The notes below the pieces were generated by a model that saw only the letters and a program-made list of their open reading frames with translations, ran no database searches and was not told where the DNA came from. Shown one piece after another: positions 12,034 to 23,782 of a DNA stretch of 64,000 bases. A program made the translations under genes and the position numbers. Within the stretch, counting starts at the first letter, position 1, and each line of letters begins with the position of its first letter. Origin of the DNA: Histoplasma ohiense (lineage: Eukaryota; Ascomycota; Eurotiomycetes; Onygenales; Ajellomycetaceae); NCBI GenBank assembly GCA_017607445.1, contig JAEVHH010000005.1:3229001-3293000 (forward strand). Direction: 5' to 3'.

Positions 12034-13349
12034 ATGTCCGACTCGGACTCGGACTCCGATTCCGTTTCCTCTACGCGCATTCCTTCCGACGAGATCCTCG
12101 AGAAGGGCCTACGCGACACCGTCGCTGCTATATTTAAGAGGGGAAACCTAGACGAATTGACTGTGAAGCGCGTCCGGTCCGGGACGGAGAAAGCGCTTGG
12201 TCTAGAGGAGGGATTCTATAAGAATGACGAAGTTTGGAAGGCTAGGAGTGATCAGATAATTAAGCGCGAAGCGGTAGGTGCTTCTTATCACCGATATTTA
12301 ATTTTGTGAAGAGATGTCTCAAAATATATATATATATATAGATATATATAGTTAGAAATTATGAGCCTTCATATCGTTTATCATCAGTACTAATAAATGA
12401 TTTTGCGGAATTTTAGGCGAAACAAGATGAATTGGCCACTGAGCAAGAAGAAAAACCGACACCGGTAGGCCCCAAACGGGCACCTCTAAAACCTCAGGCA
12501 CCAAAGCGTGCGTCGATCAGCGTGTCGCAACCCGCTAGAAAGAGACGGCGAACTGCAACTCCGCCTGAATCTGAAGAGGACCTGTCATCACCACCAAGCG
12601 AAGGAAGTGAGGAGGAAGAGGAAAAAACAACCAAATCACAGAAGCGCGCACACCCAGCTAACAAGGCGTCTAAACCAGTGAAGCAAACTCCCAAGCCTAA
12701 ACCAGCTCCATCAAAGGCAGACACATCATCAGAGCTTTCCGACGTGATAGACGTATCGGAGAATCTTTCAGAAAGGACATCGTTGAAGGGAGCCACCCAA
12801 AAAGATGAACCCAGCGAGACAAAACATGATGAATCAGAAAGTGAGATGTCAGTAGTCATCGACGACGAGCCACCACCGAAAACTAAACGTCGCAAGTCAT
12901 CCGAGCCCTTAAAGCAAGGGAAAACCAAAAACCCTTCGAAGCCAAGCACCGCCAGCAGCAGTAAAGCAAAGGATGCTGTTGATGCTAATCCAGACCTGGA
13001 GGAAATCAAGAAGCTACAAGGCCAACTCGTCAAGTGCGGGATTCGCAAGATGTGGTTTCGCGAACTGGCCCCGTACGATACGCCGCGGGAAAAGGTGAAG
13101 CACCTCCGCCATATGCTCAAGGATGCAGGTATGAAAGGGCGGTTTTCTCTTGAAAAGGCAAAGGCGATCAGGGAGTCGAGGGAGCTGCAGGCAGATCTTG
13201 AGGTTGTGCGTGAGGGCGCGAAGAGGTGGGGGACAAACGTTTCCGACGAGGATGAAGCGGGAGATGGCGGACGTCCGCGAAGGCGGGTTGCAAGGGGCTT
13301 TCAGTCTCTTAGTTTCCTTGGGGATGAGGATGGAGAAGAGATAGATTGA
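12034..13349 (+). CDS. HIRIP3-like histone chaperone (DEK_C-type N-terminus)
   Basis: Two exons, 12034-12273 and 12417-13349 (390 aa). The 143-nt intron carries a TACTAATAA branch site and an internal (TA)n tract near 12327-12350. The N-terminus is acidic (MSDSDSDSDS) and followed by a helical block (RDTVAAIFKRGNLDELTVKR) like the DEK C-terminal domain seen in HIRIP3 and related proteins. The middle is a long, disordered, lysine/serine/glutamate-rich region. The C-terminus (KCGIRKMWFREL, then HLRHMLKDAGMKGRFSLEKA, then GRPRRRVARGFQSL) matches the order I remember for vertebrate HIRIP3, which binds H2A-type histones through a CHZ-like motif. Fungal databases usually call such proteins 'transcriptional regulator'. 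I infer histone handling in the nucleus; this is not shown by the sequence alone. Confidence 0.72.
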
Positions 13350-14461
13350 ATGTTTCTTGAGCTTTTTTTTCCTTCTTGTTGGCCATTTATTCCCCTCGTT
13401 GGGCGCATGATGAGACATTGTTATGGAACGAAATTATAACCCTGCCATGAGACCTTTTTTCTTCCTGTGCTGATGTTCAGTGATGATCTGCGACGCCGAA
13501 ATGGATCTATGTATGATATACGGCGAAAGTTCTGGATGAGGGCATGGCCTTGGCGATCTCCTCATAGTTTAATATATATTTTTTCCCAAAAATTTTCCTA
13601 TGGATTCTCATTTTGATCCTGTTGGTTATTGATATGGTTTCCCGCCGCCCATGCGCTGGGCAACTAGACTGAAGACCGCGACCGAGGATATGAAGAGGAC
13701 TAAGTTGTAGAACTAGCACTGGTGAGAATCAGTCAGGCCAGTAGAGGAAGCTCGTGTATGGTAATGACATATTCAAGCAAGGGAAATCGGCACATACAGC
13801 ATTTCTGGAGTATTCATTCTCCTCAGCTTCCGTTCGAGATTCGACAAAGAGACGCCGTAGATTCGGGAGATTTGCCTAAGAGAGGGAGGTTCAATAAGCA
13901 CGGTCTTCATAGCTGTGTAGGCATCGGTCTGAACCCACCATTTTTTGGCCGGAAACGAGTTTAGCGACACTGGCCAAACTTTGCAAACTCAATTGAACTG
14001 ATTTGTCCCGTCAAAATAAGCTAATTGTAGTATATTTCGCTCTTCCTTGTTGGTGATTTATTCGTGGTTGGTGAACGGGACGCAGAGCTGGCTAACATTT
14101 GGTTGTCACGACGCTAAATAACTTAGTCACTTGCCCCCCATCACCTTCGTGCATTTGGCCATGAACAAGACTAGACAACAAGAGCACTCTCTTCTCGCGC
14201 ATTAGAACAGACGACACAAAACTTGATCTGCTTCATTTCCCCCCGGCTGAAGCGGTGCTGGCGTAGGTGTGCGTATTTCTACGTGCGTTTGGCTGCTAAT
14301 TAAGTTAACGGCTGGTCGACTGTCCGCCTAATCGGCCGCCAAACAGCACCGTTGCTCTTCCCCGCTATTATCCCCGTTCACCAGAGCTCGCGCACCGCTC
14401 CTTCACGTTGCATTCCTATACCAAGGTGCAACTCTGTTGCCGCTAATTTCCATCTAGGAGG
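13350..14461. other. intergenic, upstream region of AP-1 beta
   Basis: The segment holds the 3' UTR of the histone-chaperone gene and the promoter of the adaptin gene. The last 350 bases are pyrimidine-rich with several CCGCC/CCCC stretches. Short frames on both strands (13507-13970) lack motifs. Confidence 0.5.
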
Positions 14462-17153
14462 ATGGCGGTAAATAGAATAAGGGGCGCGTTCGCTACGCCC
14501 AGGAAGGGAGAAACTTTTGAGCTGAGAGCTGGGCTTGTGTATGTCTATTGCAACAATACGAGATTTGAATGAGGGTCACTTAAATCAGTGCTGACATGGG
14601 ATGTTTAGATCTCAATATGCTTGGGAAAGGTATTTCATGCCTGATGCATTTATTACTCTGTCTATTGAATGATGAAAATTTACGCTGGTTTGCAGAAAAG
14701 AATCTATCCAGAAAACCATCATGGCCATGACTTTGGGCAAGGATGTGTCGGCGCTTTTCCCTGACGTCCTTAAAAACATTGCAACCAATGATTTGGATCA
14801 GAAGAAGCTAGTCTACCTTTATCTTATGTGAGTACTTCGGGACTTCTCTCTTGTTGATATTGTTCCCCTTTTTTTAAGTGTACTAATCAGCCAACCACTG
14901 GGTTCCAGGAATTATGCCAAATCGCACCCTGACCTCTGTATCCTTGCCGTGAACACCTTCGTCCAGGACTCGGAAGACCCGAACCCTCTCATACGAGCGC
15001 TTGCCATACGTACAATGGGTTGTATTCGGGTGGAAAAAATGATTGATTACTTGGAGGAGCCATTGTGGAAAACGCTGCGGGATGAGTCTCCATATGTCCG
15101 GAAAACTGCTGCAATATGTGTAGCTAAACTGTTCGATCTCAGCCCTACCACCTGCTTAGAGAACGGTTTCTTAGAGAGGTTGCAAGAATTGATTGGAGAT
15201 CCAAATCCCATGGTCGTGGCCAACTGCGTCACCGCCTTGGCCGAGATCAGCGAAACAGCTCCTGAAACGAAAGCCTTACACATTACGCCAAATACATTGA
15301 GGAAAATGCTCATGGCCCTGAACGAATGCACAGAATGGGGCAGGGTGTCCGTTCTGACTAGTTTGGCAGACTTTAGAACGACAGATGTGAAGGAAGCAGA
15401 AAATATATGCGAACGAGTTGCCCCTCAATTCCAGCATATCAATTCCAGTGTGGTTCTTGCCGCTGTGAAAGTTGTCTTTTTGCATATGAAAATCATTAAT
15501 CCAGAAACTGCTCGGTCATATTTAAAGAAGATGGCTCCCCCGCTAGGTGTGTTTATTGAAACAGAAGTGGAGGCATGTTTTCTGTGATGAGATGCTAATA
15601 TTTTCTGTTTCTCAAAAGTTACACTCGTCTCCTCCGCCCCGGAAGTCCAGTACGTTGCTTTGCGAAATATCGATCTCCTCCTCCAGAGCAAGCCCAACAT
15701 CCTTGACAAGGAGCTGCGGGTCTTCTTTTGCAAGTATAACGATCCGCCGTACGTCAAATTCCAAAAGTTAGACATTATGGTCCGGATCGCGAATGAGCGG
15801 AATGTAGATCAACTTCTCGCAGAATTAAAGGAATATGCTCTGGAGGTCGATATGGATTTCGTCCGGCGTGCTGTCAGAGCCATTGGGCAAACAGCAATTA
15901 AAATTGAGACTGCGACGGAGAAATGTGTTTCCACGCTACTTGATTTGATTAATACCAAAGTGAACTACGTTGTCCAAGAAGCCATTGTCGTCATCAGAGA
16001 CATCTTTCGCAAATATCCTGGCTATGAGGGTATTATTCCTACTCTATGTAAGTGTATCGACGAGTTGGACGAACCCAATGCCAGAGGAGCGTTGATATGG
16101 ATTGTGGGCGAGTATGCGGACAAAATCAGCAATGCCGGTGATATCCTCGCTGGCTTCGTGGACGGGTTTAATGAAGAGTTCACACAGGTTTGTTTTAATA
16201 TTCTCTTGCCTATCGATTCCAGACCCAACTAATCATTGGCTTTCTAGACCCAATTACAAATATTAACAGCTGTGGTTAAGCTGTTCCTAAAACGGCCGGA
16301 TAAAGCTCAAGGCCTCGTCCAAAAGGTCCTTCAGGCAGCAACAGCTGAGAATGACAATCCAGATATTAGAGACCGGGCATATGTATATTGGCGACTCCTC
16401 TCGAATACAACCGACCAAAATGCTGCAAAGAATATAGTCCTATCAGAGAAGCCTCCCATTGTTACGACTATCCAATCTCTACCTCCCGCCCTGCTCGAGC
16501 AACTTCTTACAGAACTATCAACACTCGCTTCTGTTTATCACAAGCCGCCAGAACAATTCGTTGGCGAAGGCAAATATGGCGCCGATGCTGTCCAAAAAGC
16601 TGCCATTGAGTACGTAATAATACATCGTCGATCTGCTTTATTATTTCATTCTATTTCGCCTCCCTTCTAATATTCTAAACCTAGGGAACAACTCCAAAAC
16701 GCACGAGACAACCCATTGGCCGCCGCGGCCGCTGCTGCCGCTGTTTCCGGAAATGCTGCTCCAGTGCAGCGAAGCAATATCGAGAGTCTGCTAGATATCG
16801 ACTTCGACGGTACAGCACCTGCGTCTGCGCATAAAGAGCCGCCAAGCGGCATGTCTGGGCTGGAAGGGCTGGCCGGAACACCTGTCCGGGTTCAATCGCC
16901 GGTTTCTGGTGCTCCACCACCATCCAGTAACAATCTTGAAGATCTGATGGGCGTATTTGGAAGCGGACCAAATGGAGGTGACCTGTCTTCTAATGGAGGC
17001 ATGGGAACACAGGATGGCAGTGGTAATCCTGATCTAATGAATGGCTTTGCGGGCTTGGATCTTACGGGGTCAACAAGTAATAGGCCTACGCCTCCTCCGG
17101 CGTCCGGGGCGACAATAAGCAAGAGTAACCAAGATATCCTGGATTTGTTCTAG
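14462..17153 (+). CDS. APL2: AP-1 complex subunit beta (beta adaptin)
   Basis: Seven exons: 14462-14538, 14609-14629 (21 nt), 14696-14827, 14909-15546, 15619-16187, 16248-16609 and 16685-17153, total 755 aa. The adaptin trunk is clear: SIQKTIMAMTLGKDVSALFP, LVYLYLMNYAKSHPDL, SEDPNPLIRALAIRTMGCI, SPYVRKTAAICVAKLFDL and GDPNPMVVANCVTALAEISE. The trunk ends near residue 600. An alanine-rich hinge (AAAAAAAA) and a flexible Gly/Ser/Pro tail follow, with clathrin-box-like LLDIDFDG and a terminal DILDLF. The folded ear domain of animal beta subunits is absent, as is usual in fungi. The start MAVNRIRGAF and trunk favour beta over gamma. It works in clathrin coats between the trans-Golgi network and endosomes. 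The 21-nt second exon is required to restore the family sequence. Confidence 0.95.
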
Positions 17154-17630
17154 CCAAATGGATGGGATGGATCTGGCAAAAATGAGGAGGAGAGGCAGGA
17201 GGGCTTGATGATATTCTGTAATAATGCTTTCTTTTCACCCTTGTCCTCCGGTTTGACCAAGTTTGGAAAAAGCGTAATATCGAGATAGACAAATGGATTA
17301 TTTCTTATACTTTTTAGTTCGGCATTCTCTATCCATAGATAATCATTGTTGACTACTGCAGTTGATGGTTGGTTTTTGATCGAGGGAAATGAATATATTT
17401 AGAAGTTTTATGGGCTAATTAACTTAGTATAACCGCATTGCCGGATGATGTCAGGAATTCCCACTTCCTCCCATCCAGCCTTCAACAACACACCCAAAAA
17501 ACCGAACGTACCTTGACGACAGATACAATTACCAGTTGACTACGACTACTAAAATAGGTTTATATATGCACGATTCATTTTCCATATCCTATTTCCATGA
17601 ACTGACCAAATAATTAAACACTCATCCCAC
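17154..17630. other. intergenic between AP-1 beta and OXR1
   Basis: 3' UTR of the adaptin gene and promoter of OXR1. A TATATA-like element lies about 70 bases before the OXR1 ATG (17562-17567). Nothing else is recognised. Confidence 0.45.
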
Positions 17631-19170
17631 ATGTCCGCGACCGAGGACTCCTTTAGCCCGCCTTCTCCCCTATCCCAATCCCAGTCCCAGTCCCAATCCC
17701 ATTCTCCATCTGCGGCTTCCTACTTCTCCTATCCTGTCAGTCATGTCGTCTCAGGCCTCTACAGACGCCTCACAGAGCCAACACCCTCACGACCCCCCGC
17801 CTCGAAACAGCCCTCTTTAGATCCCATGAGCGTATCCGAAGTCTACAACCCTCCTCACCGCACCTCCTCCCCGTTTCAGCCACCCCCGCTCACTCCTTTA
17901 ACTCTTACTGCAGCTGGAAGCCCGGCCCACCTCCTCCTCACACGCTCCTTAGCGGAGGAAATCCGGCTGCTCGTCCCCCCTCGTTTGCAGCTGCTGGATA
18001 CTTGGCAGCTGGCTTATAGCCTGGATAGAGATGGGTCGAGCTTGTTGACGTTATATGATAAGTGTAGATATTTTGGGAACAGGAGTCAGAGGGCGGGGTA
18101 TGTCCTTGTGGTGAAGGATTCGTCAGCCGCCGGCTTGGGTGGTGTACGGAGTCCTGGGGCCAGCGGAGGAAATGTGTTTGGCGCGTATCTCACAGACCCC
18201 CCACACCCCGTTTCGCATTACTATGGGACTGGGGAATGTTTTCTTTGGCGGGCTAGTGTGCTGCATCCTGTGCCATTCAGACAAGAGCGCACCACGAATA
18301 CTACCACAAACGATTCTGGACGTGAGGCGATGACTACCAGTGCGGGAAGCAGGGCAGTGGGACAACCGCCGTTGATTGAAATAAATAATGACCTACTGGA
18401 ACTGGCGGGTTTGCCGTTACCTCCCAGTGTGGATACAACACACGTCCGCGGTAGGAGTACAACGCTGAGAGGTGAGGAGCAGAGTAATGATGATGATACA
18501 AACTATAACGGCGGTACCTTCTCCAAGCTTTATGAGAGCCCATCACGCATTGGCGATGGTCCAGATAGCACCGCCAATACTACGAAGAGGAGGGATGGGG
18601 ATGGCAGCCGCAGCGGATATGGGGGACATCTCTCACCGACCCAGCGGAGTGCGTCTCATGATGATACCAATGATAGGGGCAATGGCGGTTTTGGTGATGG
18701 TGGTCAAGATTCGTCGACTAACCTTTCAGTAGGTGCTAGCCGAAGCGGAAGTGGATCCACCACACCGGAGCGGATACGGTTCAAGGCGTTCCCCTATAGT
18801 GGGGTTAATGATTATATGATTCTATGCGAAACGGGGTTTTTGAGTGTTGGGGGCGGGTAAGTCTACTTTTATTGCATTATTATCTTTTTTCACCCCATGA
18901 CACTTAAATATAAATACATCCCTCTCCTCCCGTACTCTGGAATTGGCAATCACATACATAGTTTAAGAGTAGAGAAAGAGAAACTGGTGGCTAACTACAC
19001 CCTTCTCATGCATTGCCTCGCTCAGGGATGGCCACTATGGGCTTTGGCTCGACGACTCTTTTGAGAAGGGTGTCAGCGACACATGTCCGACTTTTGGCAA
19101 CGAGCCACTAAGTGACGAAGGAACGAAATTTGATATTTTGGGCGTTGAAATTTGGTATATCGGCTCATAG
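17631..19170 (+). CDS. OXR1: TLDc-domain oxidation resistance protein 1
   Basis: Two exons, 17631-18856 and 19026-19170 (456 aa), with a 169-nt intron (GTAAGT..TCAG). The N-terminus is Ser/Gln/Pro-rich and disordered. The TLDc domain starts near residue 100 (LAEEIRLLVPPRLQLLDTWQ), continues through SLDRDGSSLLTLY and GYVLVVKD, then YYGTGECFLW, and finishes in exon 2 with GDGHYGLWLDDSF and FDILGVEIWYIG. TLDc proteins protect against oxidative damage and, in yeast Oxr1, act on V-ATPase assembly. Residues about 220-380 interrupt the domain with a Thr/Asn/Asp/Gly/Ser-rich low-complexity insert between FLWR and FKAFPYSGVNDY. The fold still has both halves, so I expect a functional protein with a long surface loop. 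Confidence 0.93.
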
Positions 19171-20651
19171 AGCGGGAGAATCATTCACAGACTGGACGGA
19201 TGGATGGGAGGTGAAACTCACTTAGCCGTTACTTCTTAATGACAATAACTTGGGATCCCATGTTTGTTGAATACTCTTTCTGTATTCACGAATGGGTTAT
19301 TTATATAAGAATGAAGGTTATTGTCCTTTTGTCTTTTCCTGCTTTGCAATTCTATTTTTTTTTTTTTCTTGGTTATATATGTTGCAAACTCCTTGCCGGC
19401 TATTACAATCGAATTCTTATCAGAGCATACAGGCATGACAAAACGAAATGTGTTCACTTAGTCTTTCTCGATTGGCTCTAGCTAACCATATCACTTGTCC
19501 AATGGTATCTACTATCTGGGATGTTCATTCGCCATTCCTGGCTCCATTTATCCGTTCCTCCTATTGAAGTTGGCGCTTTGAAGAAAAGACTGAAGCCGAA
19601 AACAGGATGCATTTACTCTCTGTTGAGCCTATTAATATCCATTCAAAGAGAGACGAAGAACAAAATGCATCGATAGTCACATACATCAGGAATAGGGCTG
19701 GCGTGGAGAGCATTCCTTCATCTGCAATACGAGTTTACATCTCAATTCCTCTCAGCAAGCAGTAACTTTGGTCGTGGAGAGCCAGCCATGCATCACGATT
19801 GATTGATCGTCCCTATAAAAAACCAAACGAGAGGGAATTCAAACCTCCGATCAAATACGGAGCACTTGGCGCTGTCTGATCTCTTGATATTCATATGGCG
19901 ATACTGGTATCTTTTCAATCAAAGTCTACCATACGCAACAAAGTTGGCTAAACCTACAGAGCAAGGCATGGAGAGGTCCTATTCCGTGTATGATTCACAA
20001 AACTAGAAATCGAAAGAAATTTTCGTTTCCATTCCATTACTATCTTTCTAAAGTTTTAAATTGGTAGGCTATATACAAAAGGTTCGACCGTGTCACTCCC
20101 CTTCAGACCATGTGAATCCCATCAAGAGAAAGGTAGTGGAAAAAAGATTGAGAGAGTAAATTGGGGATGAGAGGGAGGGATGTCAATGTGGGACAGGAGA
20201 GAGAGAAAATCAAGTAGAAAACGTCAAGAGAAATAAAGCAAGCTGAACGAAACAACGGAGTGGTAGGACTGAAGCATCCAACGAGGAGTTGAGTCGCATG
20301 GCTTGCTCGGAAATAGAGAGGGCATGTATGGTGAGGAAATAGTACCCAATGTGAAAATCTCACGGGGTAGAAGTAACAAAAAAAAAAGTTTTAGGAGGCA
20401 AAGGTGACATTAGAATTTAAGAATCAAGAGGTTGTCAAGAAAATGCCCAGTCGCGCGGATTCAGAAATTAACCTCCAGTCATGAACGCCTACCAGCGACT
20501 GAAAGGAAGGAGTGGAGGGCAGCTATTGAGATAAACATGGAAACAAGAACGCTCAGCTGGCCGCCGGGATAGAAAGAAGAGGATCAAAAACAAATAATTC
20601 GGTGTGAAAACACAGCCCAAATCGTTGCAAAACTTGCCTGGGTCTACGTGG
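19171..20651. other. convergent 3' region between OXR1 and VID27
   Basis: A 1.5-kb stretch with no supportable gene. It should include both 3' UTRs. Short open frames are scattered on both strands without motifs or splice context. One poly-T run is at 19355-19368. Confidence 0.6.
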
Positions 20652-23282
20652 TTAATAGGGGCTATTCACAACCTCATTCCTCCCAAGACGCGCGCTACTT
20701 CTCCGCCCAGAGCTATGTCGGACAGGTCCTGCAATACTTTCTCTCGTTGGTCGTTTAAATGTCTGTTTCGCGACCATATTGACTTCATTCGGCAGTGCAA
20801 CAATGACATTCTTATCACTGCCATATTTAAAATTATCCGCCTTCACCTCCTCTGCATATCTCTTGATCGTGTACGGGTCCTTGCGGCCTTGAAGCACCTT
20901 TTTCATATTCCATGTGACAATGAAAGGCCCGGTGGCTGTAATGATTGACGTCTCTGACGCGTCGCGGCCGGTATTGAAGCGGGCTGGGGTGAAGGAAATA
21001 CGACTGCCAGTCTCATGCTGGAACTGGGCGACATGGTTCGGCTGCAAGCCTAGTCGGCGTGGCTGGGGTTTCGCGTCCTTCGCGAACGGTTTCTCAAAGC
21101 CAAGTTTGCCCTCGTTTTTACCGTCCTTTTGAAGAGCGTCTACCAAAAGGAGGTAAGTACGGCATGTAGCTAGGACCCAACGGCCATCAGCGGAAACGTC
21201 TAGACCGATTATCGGTTCGCCTAGAGCGGGGATGTGTGTCTTCGCCCGCACGCCGAACTTATCGAACATACGGATGTCACCTTTGTTGGAGGCAACTGCG
21301 ACATAACCCTGTTCTGTGGTCGCTGCGGCAGAGAAGTCGTTATTTTTGACGTATTCTTTGAGGTCCGCTTGCACCAGCTTGTTTCCTGAGAGGCGGGGAT
21401 CAATGCGGAATAGTGCGTTACGGGAAATACCAACGAATTGTTGGTTTGAGGTCATTTGGGCAAATTTCTAAGCGAATAGTAAGTTTGGAATGTTATAAGT
21501 TCAAGAATGTAGAACAAAAAAGTAAAAGGAGAACACATACGCTTTCAGGGGCAAACGAAGTTACGGGAATATGGTCGTGAACTTTCCATTCATCAACAAC
21601 TTTTCCATACTCAAGATCCATTCTATACAAAGAGTGAGGATCCTGCTCATTTTGAAGAATCATGTTTGAATCTTCACAATGAAGCATGACTTTCTTAGGA
21701 CTGAAGAGCTTTCCTCCTGGTGTTTCGACCTTGGAGATGTTTGTAGAAAACTCTAAATTATTGTTTGGCGTATGCTTGAAGACGCCTATTTTTGACCCAC
21801 GAACAACATAGGATCGATCGTGTTTATACCCAACAGCGAGCTGGGAGTTGACATTTCCGTCTTCATCTCGGGTGACGACGTCGTCGTCCTCCTCGTCCGT
21901 ATCGTAATGTTCGCTGCGTTGGCCTGCGTCCTCTTCTTCAGCAACCGCTTCCACTTCCTCCTCCTCTTCTTCCTCCTCGGGTACATCTTCCATTGTGAGA
22001 TCGTTAAATGCCTCTAGCACATACTCTCTATCGTTTTCTTCCGATTTCGCCCATTTAACTTCATTTAGCTGCTCCCATAATGCTTGCATAAGACCTTCTT
22101 GGAATCTCTCCTCGACCGCCTGATCTTTGAAACGTAGAAGCCACGAATATGCCGAGCCATCTTCCGTGTAATGATTGAATATAAATGAGAGATATTCGAA
22201 ATTGAATACGGGATTTATATCCGCCAGTACTGCCTGCCCCAACCAATCTCGGTCCTTTCCACTTACCTGCAGCCAGTACTGCCATTTCCCAATTTCTGAG
22301 ACAGTTGCGACGACAGAGGGATCTTGCAGAACGAATGTTCCGCTATTGAAATCAAAGAGATGGAGCTCCGCATTTTCTTTCGCAAGGATCTCAGTGGCCT
22401 GTGGATGTGCAGCGGAAGGAGGCGCTTGCGTAGTTTCGGATGGTTTCTCATTTGGCACAGGTACTTCCCGTGCCATAGCCGTGGTCGATTGCCTCATCGT
22501 CGGGGATCGAGATAGGGTGGGGCTCGCGACCGGGCTAGCCTTGGGAATGGGGCTTTCGTCGTCGAAGTAGAACTCCTGAAGATCTGACGTCTTCTGCGAG
22601 CTCTTCCGGTATTTCCGCTCGTATTGGCACTCAACAGCGGCAAGACAAAAAGTAGAAATCCTATCTGGAGTGATTGAGCTGTCGCAAACGAATTCGAAAA
22701 GGTCTCCCGGGTCACCACTCAAGTCGCGCCAAGCCAGAACCTTTTCACCTCCCTCGCGTACTTCGGATCGGAAACGAAGCGCCTCGTCTAGCAAGAACGT
22801 CTTCTCGTCTTTATCTCCACCCAGACCCTCAGGATCTTCCTCGTCCTCGTCACCTACGAGTTCCTCCTCTCCTTCCTCGTAAGCTCGCTGGATCACTAAC
22901 TGATACTGGAATTTCTGGCCCGTGCGTCGGATGCTAGCTGCAGCGTCGCGGAATATAAGCTCTGAGTAACCTTTTGGTGACTGTGGTCGGACGATATACA
23001 GTTGGCCTTGGGGTATCTCGATTATGGATTCCTTCGTGGTGTCACCAAAGACAAACTTGCTCACTAAAAAATAAGTCAGTATTGGTTTCAAAAAACAATG
23101 AGAAGAAAATAAAATCCGCCAACACCATGCAATGGGAAAATAGCTGAAGAATTTTTATTCTTTGGAAATACTGGAATGGCAGCTGGGGGTGGTTGCTACG
23201 CGGTTTGAGTGCTTGATTGTATGGTGGGGGGAGAGGGGATGGCATGGAGGCGTCAAAACATACCATTGCGGAGCATGAACAT
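20652..23282 (-). CDS. VID27: Vid27 family protein (vacuolar import and degradation)
   Basis: Three exons: 23282-23264 (19 nt), 23063-21541 and 21467-20652, total 785 aa, normal for the family. The first exon supplies only MFMLRN and part of the next codon; a 200-nt intron follows and the frame resumes at SKFVFGD, giving the family N-terminus. Then come a conserved beta domain (IIEIPQGQLYIVRPQSPKGY), an internal acidic spacer, a PH-like block (FNSGTFVLQDPSVVATV), a long Glu/Asp tract (about 390-425), and the C-terminal beta-propeller (EWKVHDHIPVTSFAPES, then ISRNALFRIDPRLSGNKLVQ, then GYVAVASNKGDIRMFDKFG). Vid27 was found in yeast through vacuolar import and degradation screens; its biochemical role is not defined. 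The C-terminus is basic and probably disordered. Confidence 0.95.
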
Positions 23283-23782
23283 CTTTGCTCACAAGTCCCA
23301 CACAAGGACCAAGAGTGCACGGTTCGGTTGCTAACTGAAAAGCTATGAGGATATAAGCGCGTATTCTGCGAACATCACCTAAATCAAATTGTAATTTTTC
23401 GCTGAGCTTTGTGGGGAGGGTGGAAGTGGAGAAGGCAGTGACGTTGAAGAAACTGGAGATTTTAATTGATTTATTTTCTGCGTCATAATAACAAAGCAAA
23501 ATAGGCAGAACCAGCTTGCGGTCGTGGCAAAAAAAGCTGTTTGTGGCATTAGTCTCGCATTTACGTTTTTCCGGGGTCAGTTATGCGAATCTTATGTAAT
23601 CAAAGATTCGGTGTTCCAAAGATCGTTCTAACTACGCAGCACAGATGACAACAATCTCCTTGCTCAATACCTGCTTTAACTTGTCCCGGAGTGGTTCATG
23701 CCGCAAAGGTATTGCATTGTATGGGCGGTGTAAACCTGGGATAGGAAATCTTCTATCTCATCCCCTTAAATCTCGTAAGTTG
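23283..23782. other. intergenic between VID27 start and TRM10 stop
   Basis: Contains the VID27 promoter and the TRM10 3' UTR. No feature recognised. Confidence 0.5.

Noticed and set aside
12320..12355. (TA)n tract as a possible mobile element or origin
   Set aside because: A simple microsatellite inside the HIRIP3-like intron; no other signal around it.
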